The position numbers were made by a program, and so were the translations under genes. The notes under the pieces are model-generated. The model was not told the origin of the DNA. It saw nothing but the letters and a program-made list of their open reading frames with translations, and did no database searches. Below are positions 16,796-26,357 of a stretch of 64,000 bases of DNA, piece by piece. This DNA comes from JBOFZL01 sp051655155 (GTDB lineage Bacteria > Bacillota > Clostridia > Peptostreptococcales > Filifactoraceae), in NCBI GenBank assembly GCA_051655155.1, contig JBOFZL010000051.1:52123-116122 (forward strand), in the 5' to 3' direction. Each line of letters starts with the position of its first letter. Within the stretch, counting starts at the first letter, position 1.

Positions 16796-19036
16796 GTGAG
16801 AAGTTTAGTAGAAGTCCTTCTTATAGGTAGATCAAGACAGGTAGAAAGACCTTTTACCTATGTTTGTGATGAGGAGATAATTATCGGACAGAGGGTAGAG
16901 GTTTCCTTTGGAAGAGGAAAATCCATTGCCAAGGGGTTGGTGGTAGGTGTTGAGCAGTACAATGATGAAAATTTAATAGCTAGAGATATAGATGAGAAAC
17001 TTCTTAAAAATATTATTTCCATAACCCATAGAGAACCGTTATTCACAGATAAGAGCATGAGTTTGGCTAAATGGATAGCAAAGGAAACTTTATCTAGCGA
17101 AATTTCTGCGATGGAACTTTTTTTTCCTAAGGGTGAAGGTATTAGTTTAAAAAGGAAGAAGTTTATAAAGCTTATTTCTTTAGATGAAATTTTAAGGTAT
17201 AAAGATGCTTTAAGAAAAAATGCAAAGATAGCCTTAACTGTCGTAGAAACTATTATTGAAAAAGATAGTCTTTATTTAGAAGAATTAATAAATAAAGTTG
17301 GTGCTGGGGCAAGGGAATCTGTGAAAAAGTTAGAGAACTTAGGTATCATAAAGGTTATTGATGAAGAGTTTATACCTAGAGTTAATGATAATTATAGCTT
17401 GGAACATAAAGATATATTTTTAAATGATGAGCAAGAGGCTGTTAAGGAGTCTATATTATTATCAAAAAAGCCATGTCTTTTATATGGAGTAACAGGTTCA
17501 GGTAAGACTGAGGTATATATTAAGCTTATAAGGGATGTCTTGACACAAGGGAAAGAGGCCATAGTATTAGTACCTGAAATTTCTCTTACTCCACAAACTA
17601 TAAGTAGGTTTAGAAATGTTTTTGGAGATATGGTTGGAATTATGCACAGTCGCTTATCAGAAAGAGAGAAGTTAGGACAGTGGCAGCTGGTAAAATCAGG
17701 GAAGGTTAAGGTTGTTATTGGAGCAAGGTCTGCACTTTTTGTACCTTTCAGAAATTTAGGAATTATAATAGTTGATGAGTGTCATGAGGATAGTTACAAA
17801 TCTGAGAATAGTCCCAAGTTTGATGGGGTGGACTTAGCTGTGAAAATGGGTGAAGTCTATAAGGCTATAGTAGTTTTAGGTACGGCTACACCAACTATAA
17901 ATCAACTTTATAATGGGAAAATTGGTAAGTTTACTTTATTGTATCTAAGAAATAGGGGAAATAAAAGCTCAAAGCCTATTGTTGAAATTATAAATATGAA
18001 TAAGGAAAGAAAACTAAAAAATTCTGTTTTAAGTAGTAGGTTGGTTGAAGAAATAGGAAGGGGCTTACTTGATGGAAATCAAAGTATAGTTTTTTTAAAT
18101 AGGAGAGGCTTTGCAAATTTTTTGCGATGTGATGAGTGTGGTTATGTTCATGTTTGTAAAAACTGTGATATAAGTTTAAATTACCATAAGTCTACAAATT
18201 CGTTTGTTTGCCACTATTGTGGGTATAAAGAGCCATATGAAGAGAAGTGTCCTAGTTGTGCTGAAGGAAATATGGTTTATTCTGGAGTGGGAACACAGCA
18301 GGTGGAAGAGGCCCTAAGAGAAAAGTTTCCAACTGCAAGGATAGTAAGAATGGATAGGGATACAACTAAGCTTAAGGGACAGCATGAAAGTATATTAAGG
18401 GACTTTAAAGAGGAAAATATAGATATTTTGTTGGGGACTCAGATGATAGGAAAAGGATTGGATTTTCCTAAGGTTACTGTTGTTGGAGTGATAAATGGAG
18501 ATTTAGGTTTAAAGTTTCCTGATTATAGAAGTCGTGAAAAAACTTTTGCTATACTTAATCAAGTTGTTGGTAGAGCTGGAAGGGGTAATGTTGAAGGGAA
18601 GGCTTTAATTCAAACTTATGAGCCTGATAACCCAATATATAGATATATAGCCGATGATGATTTTGAAAGTTTATATTCTCAAGAGGTGGCTATGAGAAAA
18701 CAGTTTTTTTATCCGCCATTTGCAAATATAATAAGGGTATTAGCCTCAAGTATAAATCCAAAATCTGCAGCTACTACGGCTCAAAGGCTAAAAGATGGTA
18801 TCTGCCATTTTTTAGATAAGAAAAATATAGATCAAAAGATACTAGGACCAACACCATGCCTCATTAATAAGGTGGAAGGGAAATATAGGTGGCAGATAAT
18901 AATTAAGGTGATAAATAATGATGAATATGATATAATAAAAGAGATAATAAACTATCTTATTTCTATTAAACGTAATGTGGTAATAAGTAGTGATGCTTTT
19001 GTTAGTATAGACATAAATCCTAAGAATATGATATAA
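16796..19036 (+). CDS. priA: Primosomal protein N' (replication restart helicase PriA)
   Basis: PriA recognises stalled forks and reloads the replisome. The 746-residue protein has the N-terminal DNA-binding domain, Walker A GVTGSGKTEVY near residue 230, Walker B IIVDECHEDSYK, and the zinc-binding cysteine block (CDECGYVHVCKNC ... CHYCGY ... CPSC) near residues 443-493, then helicase motifs ending GRAGRG. Start is GTG 16796, placed 6 bases after AGAGGTG. It heads priA-def-fmt, a conserved string. Confidence 0.95.
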   Translation: MRSLVEVLLIGRSRQVERPFTYVCDEEIIIGQRVEVSFGRGKSIAKGLVVGVEQYNDENLIARDIDEKLLKNIISITHREPLFTDKSMSLAKWIAKETLSSEISAMELFFPKGEGISLKRKKFIKLISLDEILRYKDALRKNAKIALTVVETIIEKDSLYLEELINKVGAGARESVKKLENLGIIKVIDEEFIPRVNDNYSLEHKDIFLNDEQEAVKESILLSKKPCLLYGVTGSGKTEVYIKLIRDVLTQGKEAIVLVPEISLTPQTISRFRNVFGDMVGIMHSRLSEREKLGQWQLVKSGKVKVVIGARSALFVPFRNLGIIIVDECHEDSYKSENSPKFDGVDLAVKMGEVYKAIVVLGTATPTINQLYNGKIGKFTLLYLRNRGNKSSKPIVEIINMNKERKLKNSVLSSRLVEEIGRGLLDGNQSIVFLNRRGFANFLRCDECGYVHVCKNCDISLNYHKSTNSFVCHYCGYKEPYEEKCPSCAEGNMVYSGVGTQQVEEALREKFPTARIVRMDRDTTKLKGQHESILRDFKEENIDILLGTQMIGKGLDFPKVTVVGVINGDLGLKFPDYRSREKTFAILNQVVGRAGRGNVEGKALIQTYEPDNPIYRYIADDDFESLYSQEVAMRKQFFYPPFANIIRVLASSINPKSAATTAQRLKDGICHFLDKKNIDQKILGPTPCLINKVEGKYRWQIIIKVINNDEYDIIKEIINYLISIKRNVVISSDAFVSIDINPKNMI

Positions 19037-19058
19037 GTTTAAGGAGGAGTAATAAACT

Positions 19059-19517
19059 ATGGGGATAAGAGAAATAAGGACAGATGATGATGAAATTTTA
19101 AGAAAGATTTCAAGACCTGTAGATAAGATGGATAAAAGGTTAGAACTTATAATTCAAGATATGAAAGATACAATGTATGCTGCTGATGGAGTTGGCTTAG
19201 CTGCACCACAGATAGGTGTGCTAAGGAGAGTTTTTGTGATTGATATAGGTGATGGACCGATTGTATTTATAAACCCTACCATTATAGAAAAGGAGGGAGA
19301 ACAAGTTGGAATTGAAGGGTGTTTAAGTTTTCCAGGATATCATGGAGAAGTGAAACGTCCAAACTATGTTAAAGTAAGAGCTATGAATATGGATATGGAA
19401 GAATTTATTATAGAAGGTAAAGATCTTTTTGCAAGAGCTATATGTCACGAGAATGATCACCTTGATGGAATCTTATATCCAGATTTGGTTGATGGCAATA
19501 TTTTGCCAAATGATTAA
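19059..19517 (+). CDS. def: Peptide deformylase
   Basis: Def removes the formyl group from the N-terminal Met of new proteins. The 152-residue enzyme carries all three metal and catalytic motifs: GVGLAAPQIG near residue 45, EGCLSFPG near residue 88, and CHENDHLDG near residue 130, where Cys replaces the more common Gln before HExxH. AAGGAGG lies upstream. Its partner fmt starts 17 bases downstream of the stop. Confidence 0.96.
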   Translation: MGIREIRTDDDEILRKISRPVDKMDKRLELIIQDMKDTMYAADGVGLAAPQIGVLRRVFVIDIGDGPIVFINPTIIEKEGEQVGIEGCLSFPGYHGEVKRPNYVKVRAMNMDMEEFIIEGKDLFARAICHENDHLDGILYPDLVDGNILPND

Positions 19518-19534
19518 GCTTAAGGGGTGGGAGA

Positions 19535-20461
19535 TTGAAGATAATTTTTATGGGAACTCCAAATTTTGCTGTAAAATCTTTAGAGGCTATACATGAGTGT
19601 GGTCATGAAATTTTGCTTGTGGTATCTCAGGAGGATAAGGTAAAGGGAAGAGGAAAGAAGTTAGTATCTACACCTGTTAAGGAAAAAGCTTTAGAGTTAG
19701 GACTTAAAGTTTTTCAGCCAAGGCGAATAAAGGATAAAGAGTCTGTTGATAGACTAAGGGAACTTAAGCCGGACTTAATTGTGGTTACAGCTTATGGGCA
19801 GATATTGTCAAAGGAGATATTAGATATACCTAAATATGGATGTGTTAATGTACATGCTTCACTTCTTCCAAAGTATAGAGGGGCAGCACCTATAAATTTT
19901 GCGATTATTAATGGGGAGAAGGTTACTGGAATCACAACAATGCTAATGGATGAAGGTTTAGATACGGGAGATATGCTTTTACACGATGAAATATCTATAG
20001 AACCAATAGATACTGCAGAAACTTTATTTTTAAAGCTTAGTATTTTAGGTAAGGAAACACTTAAAAGGACGTTAGACCTGATTGAAAAAGAAGAAATGAT
20101 ATCACAAAAACAAGATGATACTCAGGCTACTTATGCAATGATTATGAATAAAGAATTAGGCCATATAAATTGGAATGATTCAGCTGAGCGTATAGTTAAC
20201 CTTTGTAGGGGTACACAACCTTGGCCAGGGGTATTTAGTTTTTATAAAGATGAGGTTGTGAAATTTTTTGATATAAAAGTAGGAGATAAAACCTTGGGGA
20301 AGTCAGGAGAGATTATTAGGATTGAAAAAGATTATATAGAGGTTATGGCTGGAGATAGATCAGTGTGTATATATTCTGTTCAGTTTCCTAATAAAAGAAG
20401 GATGCTAGTTTCAGAGTATTTAAAAGGGAATAATGTGGAAATTTCTAGTATTCTAAGTTAG
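19535..20461 (+). CDS. fmt: Methionyl-tRNA formyltransferase
   Basis: Fmt formylates Met-tRNAfMet with 10-formyl-tetrahydrofolate. The 308-residue enzyme has MKIIFMGTPNFAVKSLE at the start, the catalytic NVHASLLPKYRGAAPI block with Asn, His and Asp nearby (DEGLDTGDML), and the C-terminal tRNA-binding domain with RIVNLCRGTQPWPG. It starts with TTG at 19535 after GGGGTGGGAG; there is no nearby ATG in frame that would keep the domain complete. Confidence 0.95.
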   Translation: MKIIFMGTPNFAVKSLEAIHECGHEILLVVSQEDKVKGRGKKLVSTPVKEKALELGLKVFQPRRIKDKESVDRLRELKPDLIVVTAYGQILSKEILDIPKYGCVNVHASLLPKYRGAAPINFAIINGEKVTGITTMLMDEGLDTGDMLLHDEISIEPIDTAETLFLKLSILGKETLKRTLDLIEKEEMISQKQDDTQATYAMIMNKELGHINWNDSAERIVNLCRGTQPWPGVFSFYKDEVVKFFDIKVGDKTLGKSGEIIRIEKDYIEVMAGDRSVCIYSVQFPNKRRMLVSEYLKGNNVEISSILS

Positions 20462-20466
20462 AGTTA

Positions 20467-20495
20467 TTGAAGTTAAAAATGGAATAGGATATAAT
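20467..20495 (+). promoter_or_regulatory. Sigma-A promoter for the zinc peptidase gene
   Basis: TTGAAG (20467-20472), a 17-base spacer and a perfect TATAAT (20490-20495) lie 30 bases upstream of ATG 20526. Confidence 0.7.
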
Positions 20496-20525
20496 CCAAA
20501 ATATTAAGAGGGAGATGATAATAAT

Positions 20526-21209
20526 ATGTTTTATTGGGATTCTAGTATGTTAATACTTATACCAGCTATGATATTAACTATGTATGCACAGTCGAAGGTT
20601 AAGTCGGCTTATAGTAAATATGCATCGGTGGGAACTAAAAGATGTTATAGTGGAGCAGAAACTGCAAGGGCAATATTGGATCAAAATAATTTAAGAGATG
20701 TTAATATAGAGTTGATTCAGGGACAGTTAACTGACCATTATGATCCGCGCACACGAGTTTTAAGATTGTCAGGAGAGGTTTATCAGGGGCGTACAATAGC
20801 AGCTAATGCTATTGCTGCTCATGAATGTGGACATGCTATTCAACATGCGATAGGATATCAGCCGTTGATATTTAGGAATGCTATAGTGCCTGTCGTGAAT
20901 ATTGCTTCTAATATGTCTTGGCCACTTATTATGCTAGGATTTTTAGTTCCTAGCTTCAGTATCTTTTTAACTGTAGGGATATTAATGTTTTCTGCAGCAG
21001 TATTTTTTCAACTTATAACATTGCCGGTAGAATTTAATGCAAGTTCAAGGGCTTTGGTAGAATTAGGTAATGGTGGCATTTTAGAGAGTGATGAAATTAG
21101 TGATGGAAAAAGAGTATTGAATGCGGCGGCATTAACTTATGTGGCAGCAGCAGCTTCGGCAATATTACAGCTTGTAAGGTTATTAGTTATTAGAAATAGA
21201 AGAGATTAA
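20526..21209 (+). CDS. YugP-type membrane zinc metallopeptidase
   Basis: The 227-residue protein matches the neutral zinc metallopeptidase (Zn_peptidase_2) family represented by Bacillus YugP. It has an N-terminal membrane helix, the HEXXH site HECGHAIQH at residues 99-107, two more hydrophobic helices, and a distal EFNASSRALVEL block that probably supplies a third ligand. Physiological substrate is unknown. It has its own promoter and ends at a terminator, so it is a single-gene unit between fmt and rsmB. Confidence 0.9.
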   Translation: MFYWDSSMLILIPAMILTMYAQSKVKSAYSKYASVGTKRCYSGAETARAILDQNNLRDVNIELIQGQLTDHYDPRTRVLRLSGEVYQGRTIAANAIAAHECGHAIQHAIGYQPLIFRNAIVPVVNIASNMSWPLIMLGFLVPSFSIFLTVGILMFSAAVFFQLITLPVEFNASSRALVELGNGGILESDEISDGKRVLNAAALTYVAAAASAILQLVRLLVIRNRRD

Positions 21210-21215
21210 TAAGAC

Positions 21216-21241
21216 AGGAGGGCAAATTTGCTCTCCTTTTT
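21216..21241 (+). terminator. Intrinsic terminator after the zinc peptidase gene
   Basis: A compact GC-rich hairpin GGAGGGCAAA/TTTGCTCTCC (one G-T pair) is followed by TTTTTCTTT, 7 bases after the stop. Confidence 0.85.
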
Positions 21242-21247
21242 CTTTAC

Positions 21248-21276
21248 TTACTGGTTTTTTTGAAGTAAAATATTAT
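21248..21276 (+). promoter_or_regulatory. Possible promoter for the rsmB operon
   Basis: TTACTG (21248-21253) and TATTAT (21271-21276) are 17 bases apart, just after the terminator. The -35 box is weak, but some promoter is needed here. Confidence 0.4.
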
Positions 21277-21299
21277 TATAAAAATTATATGAGGTGTAT

Positions 21300-22619
21300 A
21301 TGAAAACAGCAAGGAACTTAGCTTATGAAAGTGTATATAATGTAAAGTACAAAGGTGCTTATTCAAATATAGAGATTAATAAGGCTTTAAGAGAAAATAA
21401 TTTAGATTTTGTGGATAGAGGATTTTATACAGAGCTAGTATACGGAACATTAGAGAATATAATTTATTTGGATTATATTATACAAAAATTTTCTAAGCTT
21501 TCTTTAGGTAAGCTTTCAAAATCAGTAACTATAATTTTGGAGATGGGACTTTATCAAATAATAAATATGAATTCAGTTACAAATTTTGCTGCAGTGGATG
21601 AAAGTGTAAAACTTTGTAATAAGATAGATAAAAGGAGTTCGGGTTTTGTGAATGCAGTTTTAAGAAGTATTTTAAGATCTGATAAGGCTTTAGAAATTAT
21701 TGACTTGGATGAAAAGGAATCTGTAAGGATAAAATATTCTGTTTCGGAGTATATTTTTAATAGACTTGTGGATATTTATGGGTTTAAAAATACTGAGTGT
21801 ATTTTGGAATCGTTTAATAGTAAGCCAGAGTTGTATTTAAGGGTAAATCTAAATAAGGTCTCAAGAGAAGATCTTAAGGGCTATCTGGAAAACATGGGTG
21901 TCGAGGTATTTTTTCTTGAAAATTCTAAAACTGCATTAAGGGTTAAAAGACTAAAGGATATTGAGAATAACGAGTTTTACAATAAGGGATATTTTACTGT
22001 TCAAGATATAAGTTCTATGATAGCTGTGGAGGTTTTAGATCCACAGGAAGAAGATAGAGTTTTAGATATTTGTGCCTGTCCAGGGGGAAAGACTACTTAT
22101 ATAGGTGAACTTATGAAGAATAAGGGTGTTATTCATGGGATGGATATATCGGAGAATAAGTTAAGACTAGCCGCAAAAAGTTGTAAAAGATTGGGTATTG
22201 AAAATGTTAGGTTTGCTGTAAATGATGGAACTAAACATAAAAATAGTTTGGTTGAAAAATATAACAAAGTTTTAGCTGATGTTCCATGTTCAGGATTTGG
22301 GATAATAAGAAGAAAACCGGAGATAAGATATAAAAAGGGAGAAGATGTAGAACAACTTCCTTCAATTCAAAGAAGTATATTATATAATGCAGCTTCTTAT
22401 GTTGAAAAAGGTGGAATTGTACTTTATAGTACTTGTACTATGGATGTAAAAGAAAATCAAAATATTATTAGAGATTTTTTAGAGGAAAATACTAATTTTA
22501 AATTAGAAAAGGTTGAGCATCCGCTTATAAAGTCAGATAAGGGAGAGTATGGAACTCAATTATTACCTAATATAGATAATTGCGATGGTTTTTTTATTGC
22601 TAAAATAAGAAGAATATAA
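21300..22619 (+). CDS. rsmB: 16S rRNA (cytosine967-C5)-methyltransferase RsmB
   Basis: RsmB (Sun/Fmu) makes m5C967 in 16S rRNA. The 439-residue protein has an N-terminal NusB-like RNA-binding domain (ARNLAYESVYNV ... VTNFAAVDESVKLC ... GFVNAVLR) and a C-terminal methyltransferase with the SAM motif DICACPGGKT, the first catalytic Cys in DVPCSGFGIIRRKPEI and the second in YSTCTM. Start at ATG 21300 follows GAGGTG. Six further genes follow closely down to 28538. Confidence 0.95.
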   Translation: MKTARNLAYESVYNVKYKGAYSNIEINKALRENNLDFVDRGFYTELVYGTLENIIYLDYIIQKFSKLSLGKLSKSVTIILEMGLYQIINMNSVTNFAAVDESVKLCNKIDKRSSGFVNAVLRSILRSDKALEIIDLDEKESVRIKYSVSEYIFNRLVDIYGFKNTECILESFNSKPELYLRVNLNKVSREDLKGYLENMGVEVFFLENSKTALRVKRLKDIENNEFYNKGYFTVQDISSMIAVEVLDPQEEDRVLDICACPGGKTTYIGELMKNKGVIHGMDISENKLRLAAKSCKRLGIENVRFAVNDGTKHKNSLVEKYNKVLADVPCSGFGIIRRKPEIRYKKGEDVEQLPSIQRSILYNAASYVEKGGIVLYSTCTMDVKENQNIIRDFLEENTNFKLEKVEHPLIKSDKGEYGTQLLPNIDNCDGFFIAKIRRI

Positions 22620-22629
22620 GGGGTATAAT

Positions 22630-23652
22630 ATGATAGATTTAAAGGGTCTGACCCTTGAAGAGGTTAGAGCTTTATCAGTAAGATTAGGTGAAAAAGCCTT
22701 TCGTGGCGAGCAAATCTTCAATTTTTTATATAAGGGTATTGAGAATATTGATGATATTAAAACTTTTTCTAAAGAAACAAAAGAAGCTTTTAAGCAAGTT
22801 GCATATATATCAAGGGCTAAAGTTTTTGATAAATTAGAATCAAAGTTAGATGAAACTGTAAAGTATTTAATAGAGTTGGATGATGGAAACATAATAGAAT
22901 CAGTATTGATGAAGTATAATCATGGGTATAGTATCTGCATATCTAGTCAGGTTGGATGTAGAATGGGCTGTAAGTTTTGTGCATCTACTTTAGATGGATT
23001 AGAGAGAAATCTTACTTCCGGAGAACTACTGGGTCAAATTTTAACTGTTTCAATTGACAATAATATTAAGATAAATAACGTTGTGATAATGGGTTCTGGA
23101 GAACCCTTAGATAATATGGATGAGATAAAAAAGTTTCTTTTGCTTGTGCATGAGGAGAAGGGGCTTAATATAGGGTATAGGCATATAACGCTTTCAACCT
23201 GTGGGATAGTACCTAAGATACATGAGTTGGCAGAATTAAACATACCTATTAATTTGGCTGTATCACTTCATCAATGGAGCCAAGAGAAAAGAATGGAAAT
23301 TATGCCCATATCAAGGGTATATAATATAGACCAGCTTATTATGGCATCTAAGATGTATTATAAAAAAACAAAAAGAAGGGTTACCTATGAGTATGCACTT
23401 ATATCAGGGGTAAATGACAGCGAGGCTGATGCAAATGCGTTAGCAAAATTAATAGGTGGAATTGATTGTCATGTTAATTTGATTCCTGTTAATGAGGTTA
23501 AAGAGAATAGTTTAAAAAGACCGAGTAAGGAAAGTGTAAGAAAGTTTTGCAAAATTCTTGAAGATAATAAGATTAAGGGGACTGTAAGACGGGAACTTGG
23601 TCAGGATATAAGTGGAGCATGTGGGCAGCTTAGGCGAAGTGTAAATAAGTGA
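22630..23652 (+). CDS. rlmN: 23S rRNA (adenine2503-C2)-methyltransferase RlmN
   Basis: RlmN is a radical-SAM enzyme that methylates A2503 of 23S rRNA and A37 of some tRNAs. The 340-residue protein has the 4Fe-4S motif CRMGCKFC near residue 117, the SAM-binding GSGEPLDN, a Cys near the C terminus in RRELGQDISGACGQLR, which fits the methyl-accepting Cys, and the second-half AVSLHQWSQEKRM helix region. It starts 11 bases after rsmB. Confidence 0.95.
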   Translation: MIDLKGLTLEEVRALSVRLGEKAFRGEQIFNFLYKGIENIDDIKTFSKETKEAFKQVAYISRAKVFDKLESKLDETVKYLIELDDGNIIESVLMKYNHGYSICISSQVGCRMGCKFCASTLDGLERNLTSGELLGQILTVSIDNNIKINNVVIMGSGEPLDNMDEIKKFLLLVHEEKGLNIGYRHITLSTCGIVPKIHELAELNIPINLAVSLHQWSQEKRMEIMPISRVYNIDQLIMASKMYYKKTKRRVTYEYALISGVNDSEADANALAKLIGGIDCHVNLIPVNEVKENSLKRPSKESVRKFCKILEDNKIKGTVRRELGQDISGACGQLRRSVNK

Positions 23653-23662
23653 GGTGATCGAT

Positions 23663-24418
23663 TTGATTTTTTTTGGTGAAAGTGATATAGGAAAAGTAAG
23701 GGAAAATAATGAAGACACATATTTAATAAAAGAGGTTAGAGAGAATGTTATTTTATTTGTAGTGGCAGATGGTGTTGGTGGTCATAATAAGGGAGAATTT
23801 GCAAGTAGGGCTACTGTATTTGAAATAGCAGGATATATAGAACGACATATTAGAGATTTTTGGGCAGAAAATGAAGTAGATGGATTTAGGTCTTTAAGAT
23901 CAATGTTAAGTAAGGCTATTGAAAGGGCGAATGAATATGTTTTTCACTACGCATCTATTCATGATGAGTACTTTGGTATGGGAACTACTGGAGTTTTGGG
24001 GCTACTAGTAGGAGAAAGATTGCTTGTTGCTAATGTAGGGGATAGTAGATTGTATTTAAAAAGAGATGATATCTTAAAGCAAATAACTGTGGATCATTCT
24101 TATACACAAGAGTTAGTTTCAAGTGGAATTATAACAAAGGAAGAGGCTAGAACTCACGATAAAAAAAATATAGTACTTAGGGCTATAGGGACAGAAGAAT
24201 CGATACTTATTGATATTTATGATGTTGAGTTAAAATATGGTGATAGTTTACTTTTTTGTACAGATGGTCTTACAGATATGGTGGAAGATGAAAAGATTAG
24301 CAAGATAATGGGTGATGGCAAAAATCCATCAGATATAGCAAGAAAATTGATTTTAGAGGCAAACAATGCAGGTGGTGTAGATAATATAACTGTGGTTGTA
24401 GCTAATTATTTTGACTAG
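23663..24418 (+). CDS. prpC: PP2C-type serine/threonine phosphatase (PrpC/Stp)
   Basis: This phosphatase removes phosphates put on by the PASTA kinase encoded next. The 251-residue protein has PP2C metal-binding motifs: GKVRENNEDTYL near residue 10, VVADGVGGHNKGE near residue 36, GTTGVLGLL, NVGDSRLYL, FCTDGLTDM and DNITVVV. I choose TTG 23663 because GAGGTG at 23651-23656 is its ribosome site; the GTG at 23654 lies inside that site. The order prpC-prkC-rsgA-rpe-thiN is conserved in Firmicutes. Confidence 0.93.
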   Translation: MIFFGESDIGKVRENNEDTYLIKEVRENVILFVVADGVGGHNKGEFASRATVFEIAGYIERHIRDFWAENEVDGFRSLRSMLSKAIERANEYVFHYASIHDEYFGMGTTGVLGLLVGERLLVANVGDSRLYLKRDDILKQITVDHSYTQELVSSGIITKEEARTHDKKNIVLRAIGTEESILIDIYDVELKYGDSLLFCTDGLTDMVEDEKISKIMGDGKNPSDIARKLILEANNAGGVDNITVVVANYFD

Positions 24419-24430
24419 GTTGGTGATAAT

Positions 24431-26344
24431 ATGATAGGAAAGTTATTAGGAAATAGATACGAGATATTAAATAAGGTTGGCGAAGGTGGTATGGCTGTAG
24501 TATATACAGGCAAGTGTACCCTTCTAAATAGGATTGTGGCTATAAAAGTTTTGAAAAGTGAATTTTCAAAAGATGAGGAGTTTTTAACTAAATTTAAGAA
24601 TGAAGCTCAATCAGCAGCAAGGGTAAATCATCCTAATATTATAAATGTATATGATGTTGGGCAAGATGGTGATGAGTCTTATATAGTTATGGAATATGTA
24701 GAGGGTAAGAACCTAAAAGATATGATAAAAACCAATGGTCGTATGCCAGAGGCAGTTGCTTTAGATATTGCAGATCAAATTGCAAAGGCCTTGCAAGTAG
24801 CACATATGAAAGGCATAGTTCATAGGGATATTAAGTCTCATAATATTATGATAACTAGCAACAATCTAGTTAAGGTAGGGGATTTTGGGATAGCAAAGGC
24901 TGTAAGTAGTGCAACTATAACTGCTGCGGGCTCAATTATGGGCTCAGTTCATTATTTTTCTCCTGAACAAGCGAGAGGTGGCTATGTAGACGAGAGGTCT
25001 GACATATATTCTTTGGGAATAGTGCTTTTTGAAATGCTCACAGGAAGGCTTCCATTTGATGGGGATAGTCCAGTTAATATTGCACTTAAGCAGATACAAG
25101 ATAATATTGAGTTTTTGCCTAGTGATAATATAAGACCAGAAGTAAAAAATCTTATTTTAAAACTTACGCAAAAAAGTCCTGATAAAAGACAAAGAACAGC
25201 AGGAGAGGTTATTAGTGAGGTAGCTGTTTTAAGGGGGCATAGACCTACTAAAATAATAGCTCCGGAAGATGTGATTAAAGAAGATTTTAAACTGGGGGTA
25301 GACTCATATAAGGCTAAAAATCAGCTTAAAGAAGAGTTTGAGGAAGAGTATGATGAGAAGGATGATGAAAAAAAGTCTTTTAAATTGGGAGCTATAGCGA
25401 TTTTATTGGCTTTATTAGTGTCGGTTGTGGGTGTAGGTGGTTTTGTACTTCTTGGTGGATTTGATAATATATCAAGTGTGTTTACTAGAAAAGAAAAGGT
25501 GTTACTGGAAGACTTTAGGGGATTGACTTTAGAGGAGGCAAAAGAGAAAGGCACAGCTCTAGGAGTTCAAGTTGTACAAGATGGAACAGAGATTAACAAT
25601 TCTTATCCTGAGGGAACAGTAGCAAGTCAAGTTCCTTCAAGTGGGGTTAAGGTTGAAAAAAATTCTCTTGTGAGAGTTTCTATTTCAGCAACTTCAATTG
25701 AGGAAGTAGAGGTGCCAGATTTAAAGGGATATACTTTGGAAGAAGCTATAAAGCTTATAACTAATGTGGGTTTAAGTGAGGTGGTAAAGGCAGAAGCTAG
25801 TGATAAACCAAAAGATGAGGTTATATCTCAAATGCCAGAAGCTGGCGCAAAGGTAAATAAAGGAGAGTTGGTTAAATTAGTTGTTAGTGAAGGAAAAGAA
25901 GAACCTAAGAAAGATACTCAAGTTCCCAACGTTATAGAAAAATCTTCAGATGAGGCTAGACAAATTTTAAAAGGATTTACAATTTCTGAAAGTTACAGAG
26001 AAGATAGGACTAAGCCTGATGGAGTTATTCTTTCACAAGCCCCAACTGCCGGAGAGATGGTAGAGGCTGCAGCAACAGTCAATATTGTGATTAATAGAAT
26101 TGAAAAACGACCTACTGTTAATTATCCTCTTCTGATAATGTTGCCTACAGAAAATGAGACTATTAATGTTAAGGTTATAGAGAAAAATACGGGTTCAGAG
26201 ATTTATAATTCAGATATTGAGCCAAGTTCTTTAGAGGGAGGAATATTGAAGTTTAATACATCTGGAGAACAAGGGGAAACCAAGGTTTATTCTGTATATA
26301 TAGATGGAAGAAGTTGGGGTGATCAGGAAGTTATATTTCAGTAG
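24431..26344 (+). CDS. prkC: PASTA-domain serine/threonine protein kinase (PrkC/PknB-like)
   Basis: A membrane kinase that senses muropeptides or lipid II through extracellular PASTA domains. The 637-residue protein shows the Gly loop GEGGMAVVY, Lys in VAIKVL, catalytic HRDIKSHNIM, DFGIAK and SPEQA (kinase about residues 11-270), an acidic juxtamembrane stretch, one membrane helix at about 318-340, then three PASTA repeats (about 358-560) and an extra C-terminal beta domain. It follows the phosphatase gene by 12 bases. Predicted effects on cell wall, division and RsgA are from family knowledge. Confidence 0.95.
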   Translation: MIGKLLGNRYEILNKVGEGGMAVVYTGKCTLLNRIVAIKVLKSEFSKDEEFLTKFKNEAQSAARVNHPNIINVYDVGQDGDESYIVMEYVEGKNLKDMIKTNGRMPEAVALDIADQIAKALQVAHMKGIVHRDIKSHNIMITSNNLVKVGDFGIAKAVSSATITAAGSIMGSVHYFSPEQARGGYVDERSDIYSLGIVLFEMLTGRLPFDGDSPVNIALKQIQDNIEFLPSDNIRPEVKNLILKLTQKSPDKRQRTAGEVISEVAVLRGHRPTKIIAPEDVIKEDFKLGVDSYKAKNQLKEEFEEEYDEKDDEKKSFKLGAIAILLALLVSVVGVGGFVLLGGFDNISSVFTRKEKVLLEDFRGLTLEEAKEKGTALGVQVVQDGTEINNSYPEGTVASQVPSSGVKVEKNSLVRVSISATSIEEVEVPDLKGYTLEEAIKLITNVGLSEVVKAEASDKPKDEVISQMPEAGAKVNKGELVKLVVSEGKEEPKKDTQVPNVIEKSSDEARQILKGFTISESYREDRTKPDGVILSQAPTAGEMVEAAATVNIVINRIEKRPTVNYPLLIMLPTENETINVKVIEKNTGSEIYNSDIEPSSLEGGILKFNTSGEQGETKVYSVYIDGRSWGDQEVIFQ

Positions 26345-26357
26345 AGTAGGAGAAAAA